Assembly: GCA_001683735.1 (NCBI GenBank)
Contig: LUGG01000001.1
Coordinates: 1,860,001 to 1,924,000 of the forward strand
Direction: 5' to 3'
Source: Grifola frondosa
Taxonomy: Eukaryota > Basidiomycota > Agaricomycetes > Polyporales > Grifolaceae
Length of the DNA stretch: 64,000 bases
Below are positions 10,589-22,662 of this stretch, one piece after another. The stretch's first letter is position 1. Each line of letters starts with the position of its first letter. Both the position numbers and the translations under genes were made by a program. Below the pieces are notes generated by a model, which saw only the letters and a program-made list of their open reading frames with translations, was not told the origin of the DNA and made no database searches.

Positions 10589-12046
10589 ATGTCCATGCCC
10601 ACTCTCCCGGTCGTTGATCTCGACATTTTCTTGTCCGGATCTGTTCAATCGGAACATGTCTTTCAAGAATGCAAGAAGGTATGCTCACAGATATCGTTTA
10701 AGTCGCATTGGACGGAAGGAACTTATGAGATCAACGTTCAGGCTGCCGATGCGTTGGTTACTTACGGCGCACTTCTCGTACACGATTCGCGGGTCTCTGA
10801 AGACGATAATAGCACATTTCTGGATCTACTCGAGGACTATTTTGCACAACCCATAGCTGCTTTGAAAATGGATGAACGCCCGGAAGTAGGCTACCAGGTA
10901 GATTGGATTTTTACGTCGTGGTTCTCATGTCTTCTTATCCTCATGTTCATCATTGAAGGTAGGAGTAACGCTGGAGAACACTGAGAAACCGAAATGTGCC
11001 GTGGATGAACCATGTTTGAATGTTATCGCACGACTTGATCCTGCAGAACGGCCCCTCGATATCAGTGCACATTCTCCCGATCCGAAGTGTAGATTCTTTT
11101 GGAAGATGAGCGAGAAGCCCCCATACGAGACTAGGTATCCTACGTTGAACGCGCCGAATGTGGTTCCGGAAGCTGCGGACATCAGGGAGAGGTGGACTCC
11201 AGTCATGGAGAAATGGGGACGGTCTATGAAGAATGCGTGAGTCGCTTTGGCCGTTCTTTTGCGTGCAATAGCCAACTGATTTACAGCGTCGAAAATGTAT
11301 GCGAAGTGGCCGCTATCGGTCGGGTTGTCTCAAGATGCTTTCACAGAAGCAGGAAGATATGGGTTCGTCCTTTGAAGCGTATTACTTTTGAAGGGAGATT
11401 CACATATTGGTTCATTAGATCACATCTTCTTGCTCCCACTGCATCAGATCTTGTCAAGTATGGTCAGAAAGACACCATTCTAGCTGGATTTCACACGGAT
11501 CTCAATTTTCTCACTATCCACGGTCGCTCGCGGTATCCGGGCTTGAATATCTGGGCACGCAATACCGGGAAACGCCTCGCGGTGAGGTTTCCACCCACTG
11601 GACGGTATTTGCTCGTGCAGGCGGGCAAGCAACTTGAGCATCTCAGCGTGGTTTGATCAAAGCTGGTTATCATGAAGTCGTAGTGAACGATGCCACACTG
11701 GAGGTGGTTTTATCTACCAATTCATGGTTATTCTTGATGCTGAAGAGAACAACTATGTAGGCCATCGAACAACGCAAGGCGCAATTTCCGGACCGCCCGC
11801 TCATTCGTATCTCTTCGACATTCTTCTGGCATCTTTCGTCTGACTATGACCTTGCACCTATTTCTTCCCTCCAAACGCGTGCCGATGCTCTCAGAACCGT
11901 CAACTCCAATAAGGTGGATGTAGAAGAAGAGACAACATACGAGCCCATGAAGGTGGGGACAACAGGTACAGAAGTCAGTATCTCATTTTGCATTACAGCA
12001 AGTATATTGATATCGTGCCTCAGTGAACTTAGGCACATTGCTTTAA
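10589..12046 (+). CDS. 2-oxoglutarate/Fe(II)-dependent oxygenase, IPNS-like
   Basis: Soluble non-haem iron oxygenase of the isopenicillin N synthase-like superfamily; substrate unknown. The N-terminal DIOX_N-like part begins MSMPTLPVVDLDIFLSGS. The catalytic part has the iron ligands H and D in LAGFHTDLNFLTIHGRSRYP and the distal H in GKQLEHLSGG, and a later RISSTFFWHL stretch. Introns follow ECKK, GYQ, KNA, RYG and TLE, and the last splice joins TT to VNLGTLL, with TAA at 12044-12046. Two frame corrections are required, near 11323 (AIG to GLSQDAFTEAGRYG) and near 11647 (EHLS to GGLIKAGYHEVVV). With them the protein is complete. It sits alone, without cluster partners, so I assign no pathway. 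Confidence 0.82.
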
Positions 12047-12314
12047 TGGCTTCATGATTATCCATCGGAATATTGATATATTTTTTGCAACTAATCTTGA
12101 TCACGGAAGTGCGACATTTGAATCAAACTTGAGGCATTGAGCTATACCCATGATACGCTTTCTCTGGCAGCGTCGGAAAGAATATATCGCAGTCATACAA
12201 CACGCAGCCACATATAGCATTGCCGCGTCTATACAGAAGGTATGCGGTCCGATTGCTACATCTAATGGTCAAACTTACAATGAGATGACCTACCATGGCC
12301 AAGGTACTGCTCCA

Positions 12315-14731
12315 TCATGATGAGGTTAGATCGCCAAATGCTCTCAGCACAGTTTCCACTTTGACAACCATCTCCTCCCATTCTGCCTCTGGGTCCGAGA
12401 GTGCGGTGATGGCGCCACCAGCACCAAGAGTCCACTCGTCAGCTGTTTGGTCCCTCGTGCATCGGCGACGTCGGAGCCGGAGGAACGGTCTTGCGGACCA
12501 GACGGTTGAGCGTCGTACTTGAAGCAGCTGCGAATAGTCACAGCCCAGTCTCCACCCCGCCAACACACCAATAACCATGCACACCAGAATATATGTTACG
12601 ATCCTGGTCTTCAAGATGCTGAAGAATCTCGACGCTCCGCTTCTTTGGAGCACCTGTCATGCTTCCTATATAGACCAATCGTACGATTAGATTAACTGCG
12701 AAGGAAGGAAAGAATAAGTAGGTGCACCTGGAGGGAGACTCCTCTGCAATACTTCCCAACCAAGATCAAGATCAGTCTGATCCCCAATGGAATCATCAAG
12801 TTTGCCCTCGATGACGCTGACGAGCTGCCAAACGGTCTCGTATTCCTCGACGGTGCAGAATTGCTTGACCCGTACGTCCTCACCAACGACACCGTGCAGG
12901 TCGTGACGTATTAGATCCACAATCATCAGATTCTCTGCCACCTCTTTCTTACTGCCAGCGAGCGCTTCTTCCGCTACCGCGCGGGTAATACCAGGTCCTT
13001 TGCGCACAGTACCCTTGATTGGCCGTAATTGACAAACAATGCTAGGAGGTCTGGAGAATGACAGGAAACGCTCCGGGGAGGAAGAAAGCAGAGTAGAGGG
13101 GTGCAGTCGCATATATGCGGAGTGGGGAGCTGGATTGCGACGGCGGAGAATCTTGTAGAGCTCCCATGAGGAAGAATTCCTTTCGGAGGATGGAGTCAAG
13201 ATTTTGGGAACGGATATGCGGGTGGGAGCGGTGACGCATAATTCATATGAATCGCCAGAGAAAAGGAATTCTTTGGCTTTGACGATCTTCTCGATGTAGC
13301 TTGCTCGATCAGGGAGGGTGACCGAGGGCGCAACAGTTACGTTCGTTGTCCGTGCTCTCTTGGAGGGGTGGGAAGGAGAAGTAGCTGCATCCCTGCGGCC
13401 TAGTCTCTGAAGCAGTGAACTCGTTGCTTCCAACCATGGACCATCGTTTGAAGCCAGCGACTGGATGTGACATCTGCCGGAAACAGTATCGACAACGATA
13501 CTCCGCTCCACGAAGACGAGATTGACATCCGGATGCCGTTGCACCGTGTCCTCTGCATCTCTGGGTGGTAACGTGGTCAAGGAGTCCACGCCAAGTTCAT
13601 AGCTCAGATATCCGACCAAACCGCCCCAAAAAGGAATCTCCTTTCGACCGCCTTGTGCTCTCCGAGTGCGCATGAAAGCTGCAAGCCATGTCCAAACATC
13701 CGTAGAGCCGAGTTCTTTGAAGTCATAGACATCATGACTTTTGATCCGCACACATCGATCACCTAGGGAATAAGTAATTCTGGGAGATGCTGCCGTGAGA
13801 CATCCAATGATCGTAAAACGGCCAGGCTGAGCAGAGGACTCGAGCATGACAAAATCCGAGGGCTCGTGCCCTACTCCTAGGGCCTCGCAGATTTCGGCTA
13901 CCTCCAGCTTGGGAACCTCGAGTGTTTTCGTCGAAACTACAGAACTGCAATTTCTGGATATTGGCTCGAGATGCACCTTCGGCCACGAATGCCCGACCAG
14001 ATTTTCGACCGAGACATCCCAAGGGCGCACTACCCTGCGATGTATGGAGACCCAATTAGTGGCCAATCGCCAGAAGTTGCGCACAGCTTCGTCTCCTCCA
14101 CCCTTCGTGCATACAGACTCCGGATGGTATTGGACAGCCCAGAACGGTTTCGTTCTATGCTTCAGGGCCATAATTACCCTCCCGTTCTCTTCGCCATCAT
14201 CCGCCCATGCAAGAGGTTCGAGCTCTTCGTTCCCCCGAAGTTCTACGTGAAGGGAATGATAGCGCACAGCGGAAACATCTCCTGCACCCTTAAAAATCTC
14301 CGCTCCTTCGTGCTCAATGTTAGATATTTGGCCGTGCTTGACAACGTTCAACCTCTTCAGCTGGGCACCGAACTCCACGGCGAGGCTTTGAAGGCCTAGA
14401 CAAACGCCAAAAATTGGAAGGAGATGACGATCTGCCACCTTCCAGATATCTTTGACTACGCCAATATCTGCTGCATTCTCTGGGGAACCAGGACCAGGGC
14501 CGACGATGATGGCAGAGAAGTAGTCGAGGAGAGGGATAAGGTCCGTGATAGAGATCGCATCGTTCTTGATGATATGTATGCTGCAGTTAGGAATCGCTTG
14601 ACGGCAAAGCGATGCGAGACTAAAAGAATAGTCGATCGCAGTCCAAAATTTCAACAGACGAGTGAGACTCACTTGTAAGTGAATGAGTCGTAAGAATCTA
14701 TCAGCAATATGCGAGCATTAGATGAAGACAT
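12315..14731 (-). CDS. PAB1: 4-amino-4-deoxychorismate (PABA) synthase, PabA-PabB fusion
   Basis: Converts chorismate and glutamine to aminodeoxychorismate for folate synthesis. The start [19 protein letters not shown] is split by an intron just after it. The class I glutamine amidotransferase half shows [10 protein letters not shown], the Cys nucleophile in [12 protein letters not shown] and the His-Glu pair in VQYHPESV. The chorismate-binding half shows [18 protein letters not shown] and [13 protein letters not shown]. The PIKGT Lys is the known mark of aminodeoxychorismate synthase; anthranilate synthases have PIAGT. The 3' part needs two frame corrections, near 12555 (YWCVGG to [10 protein letters not shown]) and near 12455 (to [14 protein letters not shown]), and ends RAFGDLTSS with TGA at 12317-12315. 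It shares a 285-base divergent promoter with TTI1. Confidence 0.93.
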
Positions 14732-15016
14732 GGGGGTAAGATGCAGGGTGTTGAAAAGAGCCAACCAAGTATATATGGATTTGCTTTAGACAGCTATAAA
14801 ATACAGAGTTCCGGGTTGCTGAAAGATCAGGTCATTCGAATTCTAGAGGTCATACGAGTTAATGTTGCGACGGCGCCAACGTTCGGAGTAAATTGCATGA
14901 TCGACGGCCGTGACGGTGACGTACGCGCCCGTCACAAGCGATCACAGAAGCATCACGCGTTCGTGACAGGGTATTAGAATCAGTATCTTTACGCCCAACG
15001 TCTTATTTACAAAGCC
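14732..15016. promoter_or_regulatory. divergent promoter PAB1 / TTI1
   Basis: A compact spacer separates two divergent ATGs. TATATA-like sequence lies near 14772 (AGTATATATGG), on the PAB1 side. No other motif is supported. Confidence 0.5.
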
Positions 15017-18000
15017 ATGGAAGGTCGAGGTAGTGCTCAGGCCACATTTCAAAAGGTATGTGCACGGTGATGAATGTGGTGCCAGGCTGTTCACGCCATT
15101 TGAACCTAGCTTAAAGTTACATGTGTTCCATTACTGAGTAACTCTCTACTGACGCCCTCCTCTATACCCATCGTTTCGAAACTTCTGACAGAGCTGACGA
15201 CCAGTTTGAGGGATGTACAGGAAGCCGAGTCCGTTTTGTCCCCTTCCCTCATCTCATACGTCTTCTTTCCACTATCGTCATTGTTGCGGCGGAATGAGCT
15301 CTCCACCATCCCGGATCAGATCCTGGAGAAAGTTCTTGTGATATTCGCTATTTTATGCGAAAGCTGGTGGTGGGATATGGACGAGCCTACCTGGGAGCAG
15401 ATATTCATGCTGTGCGGCGGGATCATCGGCGGGATTGATCGCAAAGGGAAGGGAAGAGTTAGAGATGATGAGACAAGGGAAGCAGCCACACTTTGTTTAT
15501 GGGTCATCTTGCGAGAGCGAAGTCCAGATGAAGATCCTCTACGTTCATCTCTTACTCATCGCGCCTCGAGGACTCTCGCCAGGTTCCAAACCCACGTACA
15601 AAACCAGAAATTTACACCGATCATCGGACAGACCTTGAATACTCTCCTGTCGAGCGCCGAGTCTTCGCAGCTACCCCTCCAGCGTTCATCTCTCAAGGTT
15701 TTGCACATCATTGTCAAATGCTACCTGAGAGATGATTTTGTGCCCTCCGTTCTTCCTGGCGTCGTTAGCAGCATGGACAAAATCGCGCTAGGCGTGGGTG
15801 TCTCAAAAGGTTGGTCTAACGGTGATATTGTGGCAGGCGCACTCGCTGTCATGCAGGAAGCTATCATCAGGTCTATTCGTGACGAGATCTGCGTTCGCAT
15901 GGGCGCTGTTCAAGGAATCAATGACCTTGAAGATTTGACAGAGCTGCTGGATGATGTCAAACCCGCTGCGTCCGCGCATGGTTCTTCATATGGAACGGCT
16001 CGCACTCCTGCATGGTTGCGCGGGACAGTATCCCAACTACACATTGCTATCAACGCCCTCTCGCCCTTGGTCAACCATCCTACGCCTGCTGCGCTTTTTG
16101 CGCTCTCTACCTTTTCCGCATCCGTCTTATCTTCCACCACTCTCACTCTACCTCAATCGCAACCGCTACTTCTGTCGTTCCTCCTCTCCCTCACTGGGTC
16201 TACGTTCGATCGCATCTCCAATCATGCCGATACTGCTCTCCGGCAGCTGTTGGCTCCCCCTTCGACCGCAAGACATACGCTATTGCAGGGTTTGATGCAA
16301 ATTTCCAGAGATAATCTAGCTATTCTGCCTCGCCTTCTTCTCTCGCACGCAGATGCCAAGGTTGAACATGTGGCTGGCCTTATCGAGGCTGTTTGCCGTC
16401 TCGCGACGGCGCAGGGCGCAGCTGAACGGCCAGGGATTCCTGCAATTTCGGTCGGTGTTGGAAAGCTTTTGGGCCCACATGGTGGCATCGAGAAGTGGGG
16501 ATGGAGCTTGCTATCGACGCTGGAATTCATTAACCCTCCCGTAGTCGTCACCGGAACGTCCGCAGCTCAGCTCATGCTTGAAAATGATACCACTTCTGCC
16601 AATTGGGTACCTTTTCCAGAGCTGACGTTTGAACACGTTGCCTCTCGCTCTGCACATTCGGCGTTAGAACGCATGTTCCGGTTACTAGGGCAGACAGCGG
16701 GCGAAGGTGGTCTTTTTACAATTGAGTGGTTCGTCGACGTAGGACAAGCGGGACGCGAAAGCAGGGCCGTTGCAGCGCTTTGGTGCGCATGCCGGCTTCT
16801 CGAGGGAGTAGGTGGAGTATCTCTCGATAGTGGGACGGTGCCTTTGCTCGCGAGCGCTAAAAACAAGCGGGTGGACAAATTGGCTCGAGGACTTGCTAGA
16901 AGGATAGCAGAAGCATGGGATGACATCGATGAAGAGGTTACGACTACACAGGACCGGAATCCTTCGATCAGCCCCGATGAGGACGGCGTTCTTGTCGAGC
17001 ACATCAGAAAAATCATATCAATCCGCAGTACTCCGAACTCCAAGAACACAGCGCCTACAAAATCTCCATATATCTCTATCCAACCGTTGCTTCATAAATC
17101 CCTCTCCCTTCAGCTCCTGTCCATTACCTCCGGAATTCTCGAAGCTCGATTTACTCCCTTGCTACTATGTACGTTATACCCAGTGCTCCACTCGATCGTA
17201 TCTCAGTCCTCCTTGGTATCAACATCCGCCCTGGCAGCACTAAATTTCATTTCAAACAGTACATCTTACGCCTCACCAGCCAATCTCTTGCTGTCCAATT
17301 TCGACTACGCTCTGGACGCCGTTTCTCGTCATTTGACGCATAGATGGCTTGACGTTGATGCCACCAAGGTATTGGTTGTACTCGTGCGCCTCGTTGGCCG
17401 TGGTGTTGTTCAGAAAGCGGGAGACGTGGTTGAAGAATGCTTTGACCGTCTGGACGAATTTCATGGATACGAAGTCGTGGTGGATGGACTTGTGGAGGTA
17501 CTTGGGGAAGTTGTCAAAATAGTGGAGGAAGATGAAGAGAGCCGAGTCATCAGGCAACTACAAGTGGATACCGCGCTTGCTTTAGGCAAAGACAGCCACA
17601 AGCTAGATGCCTTTATCGAGTGGTTCGTGCACAGAAATGACCCAGGCCCGGCTGAGGAGCCGATTCGTGATGATACGTACCCTCGCGAAGCATGGGGTCG
17701 CAAGGACGAGAGTGAAGTTAATGACGAGAATCGAAACTCAAAGGACGCCGACCCGAATGCGGAACTTCCCCCTACTCCAACCCAAGCTTTGACGAAGCAA
17801 ATCGTCTCCCGATCGCTGTACTTCCTCACCCACAGTTCTCCTATGATTCGAGCCCGGATTCTCATGCTGCTCAGCTCTGCCGTACCGGTCTTGCCAGAAT
17901 CAGCCTTACTTCCTGCAATTAATGACGCGTGGCCATTCATTTTGAACCGATTTTCTGACCCTGAAACCTTCGTGATCAGCGCTGCGGCGTCTTTGGTGGA

Positions 18001-18460
18001 ATCCCTCGCCATTCATGTGGGCGACTTCATGTATCGGAGGATTTGGGATGACATCTGGCCGCGATTCCGAGATATCCTGCGGTCGCTCGATGCTGCAGAT
18101 GCGCAAAGTGCCCTGGCTAGACGTGGTCGTGGTGCGGTTGGGACCGAGTCTGCGTACACCGCTTCCCATCGGCTGTACGGGTCAATTTTACGAACAATGA
18201 CGGCGGCTGCGAAGGGCGTCCAATCGCAAGATTCCACGGTCTGGGAAGTCATCGTGATATTCAGACGATTTTTGCATAGTCACGCGCACGACGAGCTGCA
18301 GGCCTGTGCAAGGGAGCTTTATTGCGCGATCGGTATGAACAATGAGGACGCCGTGTGGTTAGCGTTATCTGCTACGCAAGCATTGGTGGAGGGTTCGGTA
18401 TCGTTTTTAAAAGAGACGAAGTGGGATATCGGAGTAAATGTATCAATGATTCTAACTTAA
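15017..18460 (+). CDS. TTI1: TELO2-interacting protein 1 (Tti1), HEAT-repeat scaffold
   Basis: Subunit of the Tel2-Tti1-Tti2 co-chaperone that stabilises PIKK kinases such as TOR, ATM and ATR. A short first exon (15017-15055, MEGRGSAQATFQK) is joined across the intron 15056-15109 to one very long open exon, giving about 1,130 residues. The body is all-helical HEAT-like sequence. The most diagnostic part is C-terminal: PAINDAWPFILNRFSDPETF, then AAASLVESLAIHVGDFMYRR and IWDDIWPRFRDILRSL, matching the Tti1 family. An acidic low-complexity insert lies around 17650-17770. The frame is undamaged over 3.3 kb, in contrast to its neighbours. The last codons may be altered by a possible final intron (GTAAAT at about 18434 to CACAG at about 18466). 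Confidence 0.9.
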
Positions 18461-18665
18461 TCACAGGAATGAATATTTTGCCCATGACCGACTATTCGGG
18501 GGAGGAAAAAATTGCATGACTACCATGCGTAAGAGCAAGCGCGATCAAGACGGCATTGCATGCCGTCGGAGCACCACACCTGCTTCGGCGAACAAAGCAG
18601 CCGATGCATCATCTCTGAAAAACGAGCAATCAAGTCTCTCATATGAATGAAAGGAATTACATCTC
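18461..18665. other. convergent 3' region TTI1 / DCD1
   Basis: A short convergent spacer; nothing recognisable besides the two gene ends. Confidence 0.5.
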
Positions 18666-19964
18666 TTACACTTTATATGTGAGGTTGTAAACCACCTCCT
18701 TGATCCCCGTTTGGATGATCTTGATCGTACATTTCAAACACGGGCAGCTGGATGAACATATTGTCAGCGGCTCAATTTTAACGTCAGAGCGCGCGGCCTA
18801 CGTGTTGCAGTACAGAACAGCACCATCCCCAACGCGTTCCCTGCCAGCCTCCAACAGCGCGTTTTCCTCTGCATGGAGACAGAGACACCCATCGAGGGTC
18901 TCATTCCCGCTATTGCAGCGAGCGCAACCCCCTTCATTGCAATTAGTAAGTCCTCTCGGTGTTCCATTGTAACTGAAATTCAGGGTGAGCAAACTGATTC
19001 TTCCAAAGCACCTGCCGATACCGACCCAGTGGCAAGTATGCGCTTATTTCGAACCAGAATGGCACCGACCCGGCGCTTCATACAGTTAGAACGACGCGAG
19101 GCCAATGAGGCTAGTTGCATGAAGTACGCGTCCCAGCCAGGTCTCAGCCGCTCCGTATTCGAAAGATCCAAAGAGTTGAGATGGTCGTGGAACTCGAAGA
19201 CGGATTCGAAAGGATTCAGCACGTGTAAATTCGCATATTGATTAATGCCATGGAATGAGTGTTGAGAAAAACTGAGATCAGGTTCTGCTTTTCTAGCCTT
19301 CGGACCGGCAGCACAAAGACCGTAGTAGTAAAGATCATGTTCGAGGATGAAATTTTCCAATGACACCCGATGCTGTGACCTGAAACATTTCGTTAATACA
19401 AATACCAGTCGCAACATAGCAAGGAGCTGACTTTTTAATGCTACGCCTATAGCGAATAAGAAGAGGTGCATCAACACTGATCACCAAGAAAAATGGACGC
19501 GTCCCGAATAGTTCGAGGCGGTCCTGCGTGTTCAAGTCGACGGTCACGAAATTGGTACGCCAGTTGTGGGTGACGTGATGCAGTAGCTGTTCAGGCGATG
19601 AGAACCAAAAGGGGTGACTTTGATCAGCTTTCAGATCCGGTGCGGGCGAAGGCAAGGAAGGTGATAACGGGGAAGCCAGAGAAAGAAATGAGAATCTTTG
19701 ATGAGAAAAATGTGATGTATCCAGGGCATCACCGATTCCCAGAGTCAAGTCAGACTCAGAAGGAGTGCTTTGTACTTGCTCAGATGCGGTGTGATCGTCC
19801 TAGCCGCAACGGTGTCAGCGGGCTCTGGCGGTGAATGCACAGCGCGGACGTGCCTGCAAAGAGGAGCTTGACAGTCGCAGAGGAATGAAGCCCTTGTACT
19901 TGACCAGATAATCTTCAATAGTAGATTTCCCGGATGATCGGGTTCCGATGATTGCGATAAACAT
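18666..19964 (-). CDS. DCD1: Deoxycytidylate (dCMP) deaminase
   Basis: Zinc enzyme converting dCMP to dUMP for dTTP synthesis. The N-terminus [20 protein letters not shown] contains a Walker A-like [10 protein letters not shown] variable middle follows. The deaminase core begins near [20 protein letters not shown] with [20 protein letters not shown]. The zinc motif is [17 protein letters not shown] (His and proton-shuttle Glu) plus [18 protein letters not shown], with an intron between VLYCNT and the Cys pair, and TAA at 18668-18666. The internal CARCNSG cysteines suggest the second zinc site usual for this family. At the junction after LLIRYRR (about 19455-19385) the frame is one base out as I splice it, so that exon edge is uncertain. 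The start at 19964 is the first in-frame Met. Confidence 0.88.
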
Positions 19965-20399
19965 CCCTTTCGGGCCGTGGTGTCTTGTGGTATGCGGCTC
20001 AAGCCTGCTCAAGCTCGTCAAGATGGAACAAACACTGACTTGAGTGGCCTAGATACAACACTTCTCGCAGTTCCCACAGTTGTGGCGATTGCGTTGCGTC
20101 CGGTCGCGGGTCAGAAACTATATGAAGCGCCCGTCAAGCTTATTCGGTGATGGGTGATCGTGATGCCATCCTATGCGACCTGATCTCCGACAACGGACGT
20201 TAAACAACGACTTCAGCTTTCCTAAAGTGTCTCATCCGCGGGAATATCGACCATGTTGTACGCAGAAATATTTATCAGGGTATAGTAATACGCTTCATGC
20301 CCTAGTGGGGCTGGTGCGCCCGTACTTGCGCCAATGGAAAATGTATATGCAATAACATACGCCAATCGTTTGGTAACGGTGTCACAAAAGTCGCTTCCG
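19965..20399. promoter_or_regulatory. promoter of DCD1 / 3' flank of POP3
   Basis: Both flanking genes are on the minus strand. This 435-base gap holds the DCD1 upstream region and the POP3 terminator region; no exon or RNA was recognised. Confidence 0.45.
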
Positions 20400-21487
20400 C
20401 TACGCCCCCCTCTCCCTCGCCGCAGCTTTCGCTGCTGCCCTACCTCGTACTCGCTGCTCCTTGGCAGCTTTCATGTCTTTTGGGGCGGTGGTTCGCAACT
20501 GCTTGATATGTGTGGGAACATGCGATAGTGGCCGGTCTGAGACCTGAAGTGTCAACCAGGGAGCATTCAAAATTGGAACACTCTCCAAAAGCGGCGTAAA
20601 TGCCGAAAAATTTGGAGCATCACCCTGTGCATATGATGATTTAACAAGGCACGCGGGGCAGAAAGTGGGTACGCACGTCGATAAGCATGACAGAAACCCT
20701 TCTCAGTCCCATGGCTTCAGCTAGAGAGTTTTCCGCCCCCTTTGGCAGCGGGACGAGCCAGGTGTTACAGGTCGACATGGATGATGTGTCATGTCCCTGC
20801 CGCGGCGAATTACAAAGGGCTACTAAATGTGGAATGTGGTCGATGAGAACGGGAGGATCAACATCAGCGCGGCAAATGATGACCATGCGGGAGGTGCTCT
20901 CAGATGGAGATTTCGCGGACGCGACATTGTTCTGTGCAGTGACTTCTTGTCGAAGCGATCGAGTGACCTTCTCCAACTCTTTTGTTACTTCGTTAATACC
21001 GACTGTGAGGTGTTCTAGTACCGTGGGTGGCGTGGCGGAAAGAATGTATGACTCGGCGGCTGTAGCTGTGGGCTCGGGACCGGCGGGATGACCTTCGGAT
21101 GTTGCCGCACCGCCGAACGGTCTGCCTCCCATCCCTGCATCATCTGTAGAGTCTGCCTTGTACTTCTTGAACGTTCCGGTATTATGGCCTTTGTGAGACA
21201 GCTTTCGTTTCCGACTGTCTTTTTCGCGATTGATATAGTACTCGGAAACTCCTTGGAGCATATCGAGGACGCGCGCCAAGATCGCGTTCTGTACGTTCAC
21301 TGGAACCACTGGCCTATGATGTTTCAGTGTGAGAAGCAAGCGAACAAATAGACAGATGCAAACATCACCATTGTACTCGAAAAGGATTGTCCACGACACT
21401 TCTGAAAACTACTTTGCGATCGATGCTACTATGCGTGCTAGCGCGATTGGAGGGTGCTGTATGGCTGCGCGCGGTTTTTTCAGACAT
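20400..21487 (-). CDS. POP3: RNase P / RNase MRP subunit Pop3 (L7Ae-like)
   Basis: Predicted protein subunit of the nuclear RNase P and MRP ribonucleoproteins, which process tRNA and rRNA precursors. It starts MSEKTARSHTAPSNRAS at 21487. Exon 1 reads KVVFRSVVDNPFRVQW and an intron (acceptor in CATAG) joins PVVPVNVQNAILARVLDML. The L7Ae/L30e-like core follows: MVIICRADVDPPVLIDHIPH, then a TWLVPLPKGAENSLAEAMG turn and LRRVSVMLID. A second intron joins GDAPNFSAFTPLLESVPIL to a basic tail ending AAAKAAARERGA, with TAG at 20402-20400. The loop KGAENSLAEAMGLRRV is the most family-like part. Reading through the last donor gives an earlier stop at 20641, a retained-intron product. All splices are in phase. 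Confidence 0.82.
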
Positions 21488-22662
21488 TGGCAGCTGTGGC
21501 GTTTTCCGGACAAGGGGTTCAAACGTTCAAGCTCAAGGTTCGATTCGATTCAGCACTTACAACTCAGCGGCGGAGGACATATTTAGCTTGATTAGCACGT
21601 GGAGTTACATTCACGCCGATCGTTGTCACTTTAAGTTGGCCCAATTTCTTGGATCAACACCAACACCATAGGCAGACGTGCATGGAGTCGAAGCAACCTA
21701 TGGCTGCGATTCCAAACATGAGATTCTGATGCATTGGGTGAAGCACAGTTCGGCGAACTTGCGAAAAGAATTTTCATCGGCTTTCAAGGAGCGCCGACTG
21801 GACGCCGGGCTCCAGAAAGGTTTGTCATCCTTAGTACGCTGCCACTGTCATAAAGCACTGATCTATTGCTTCACGAGAGTTGAATTGGTTTTGGCGGTCT
21901 AATATGGCTGCATGCTGATCACATTCTTAACATGTTCATCACAGGCGTGGAATAACGTCTTTACTTTGCACAGGCTATACAAGACTCGGCAGTGCCTGTC
22001 GGATGTTTCGAGCACAGAAGTGAGAATGATGATTTGTTCATGCATTGCATTCAACTGGCTTCATAGTCGTGTTTCAGAACACACATTACTTCCAGATGGA
22101 CCGTATGGTTCGTTCAATCCGTCAGATAGCGGTTTACCAAAGCCATGCTCACTTTATTTCGTTTTTTGATTCTGTTTGTATAACTGCCAATTTCGTATGC
22201 GGAAAGGACGTTGCAACAACTATCGAGTGGGCGACTAAATAAACGCTCGGCGATCTACGCCCCGGCAAAGCTATGCATGTGTTCTCAATGTCGGTTCGAT
22301 GCGTCGACGAGATATGCCCGCTTATATTCGGTTTAGGCCGCTATGTGACATTTTGCATTGGAGCCCAATTCCGATCAGCACAGTCGACCCCGGATCTTTG
22401 TAACAACTGCCATCTGTTCCTTGTCAGATGCTCTTGTGTGGGTGGCGATTCCATTACAACATGTCATTCGACGAGGTCAAAGATTTCGTCACATTGTCCT
22501 GTCAAGCGATGTTGGGAATCCATTGCGACAAGTCCGGGCAGACGATAAACCATCCCGCATGCATTCCCGCGTGCATATAAAGGCCTGGTTGGAAAACTTC
22601 AGACATTCCAACAACTCGTTGCATATTTCACTCTTCCTCAAGCAGTCTCTCAGATATCCATC
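21488..22662. promoter_or_regulatory. 1.2-kb divergent intergenic region POP3 / GNAT gene
   Basis: This long A/T-richer spacer contains only short open frames without codon or motif support. A TATA box close to the GNAT start is annotated separately. No tRNA, repeat or mobile element was seen. Confidence 0.5.
22576..22581 (+). promoter_or_regulatory. TATA box of the GNAT gene
   Basis: The hexamer TATAAA in the context GTGCATATAAAGGCC lies 87 bases before the ATG at 22663. That is a usual spacing for a fungal TATA-driven gene and is the clearest core promoter element in the window. Confidence 0.55.

Noticed and set aside
12315..14731. Anthranilate synthase instead of PABA synthase
   Set aside because: The chorismate-binding half has PIKGT, the aminodeoxychorismate synthase form, and the amidotransferase domain is fused at the N-terminus as in fungal PABA synthases.
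21534..21560. tRNA B-box-like GGTTCGATTCG near POP3
   Set aside because: No T-stem pairing, A box or cloverleaf around it; it lies in the POP3 upstream region.
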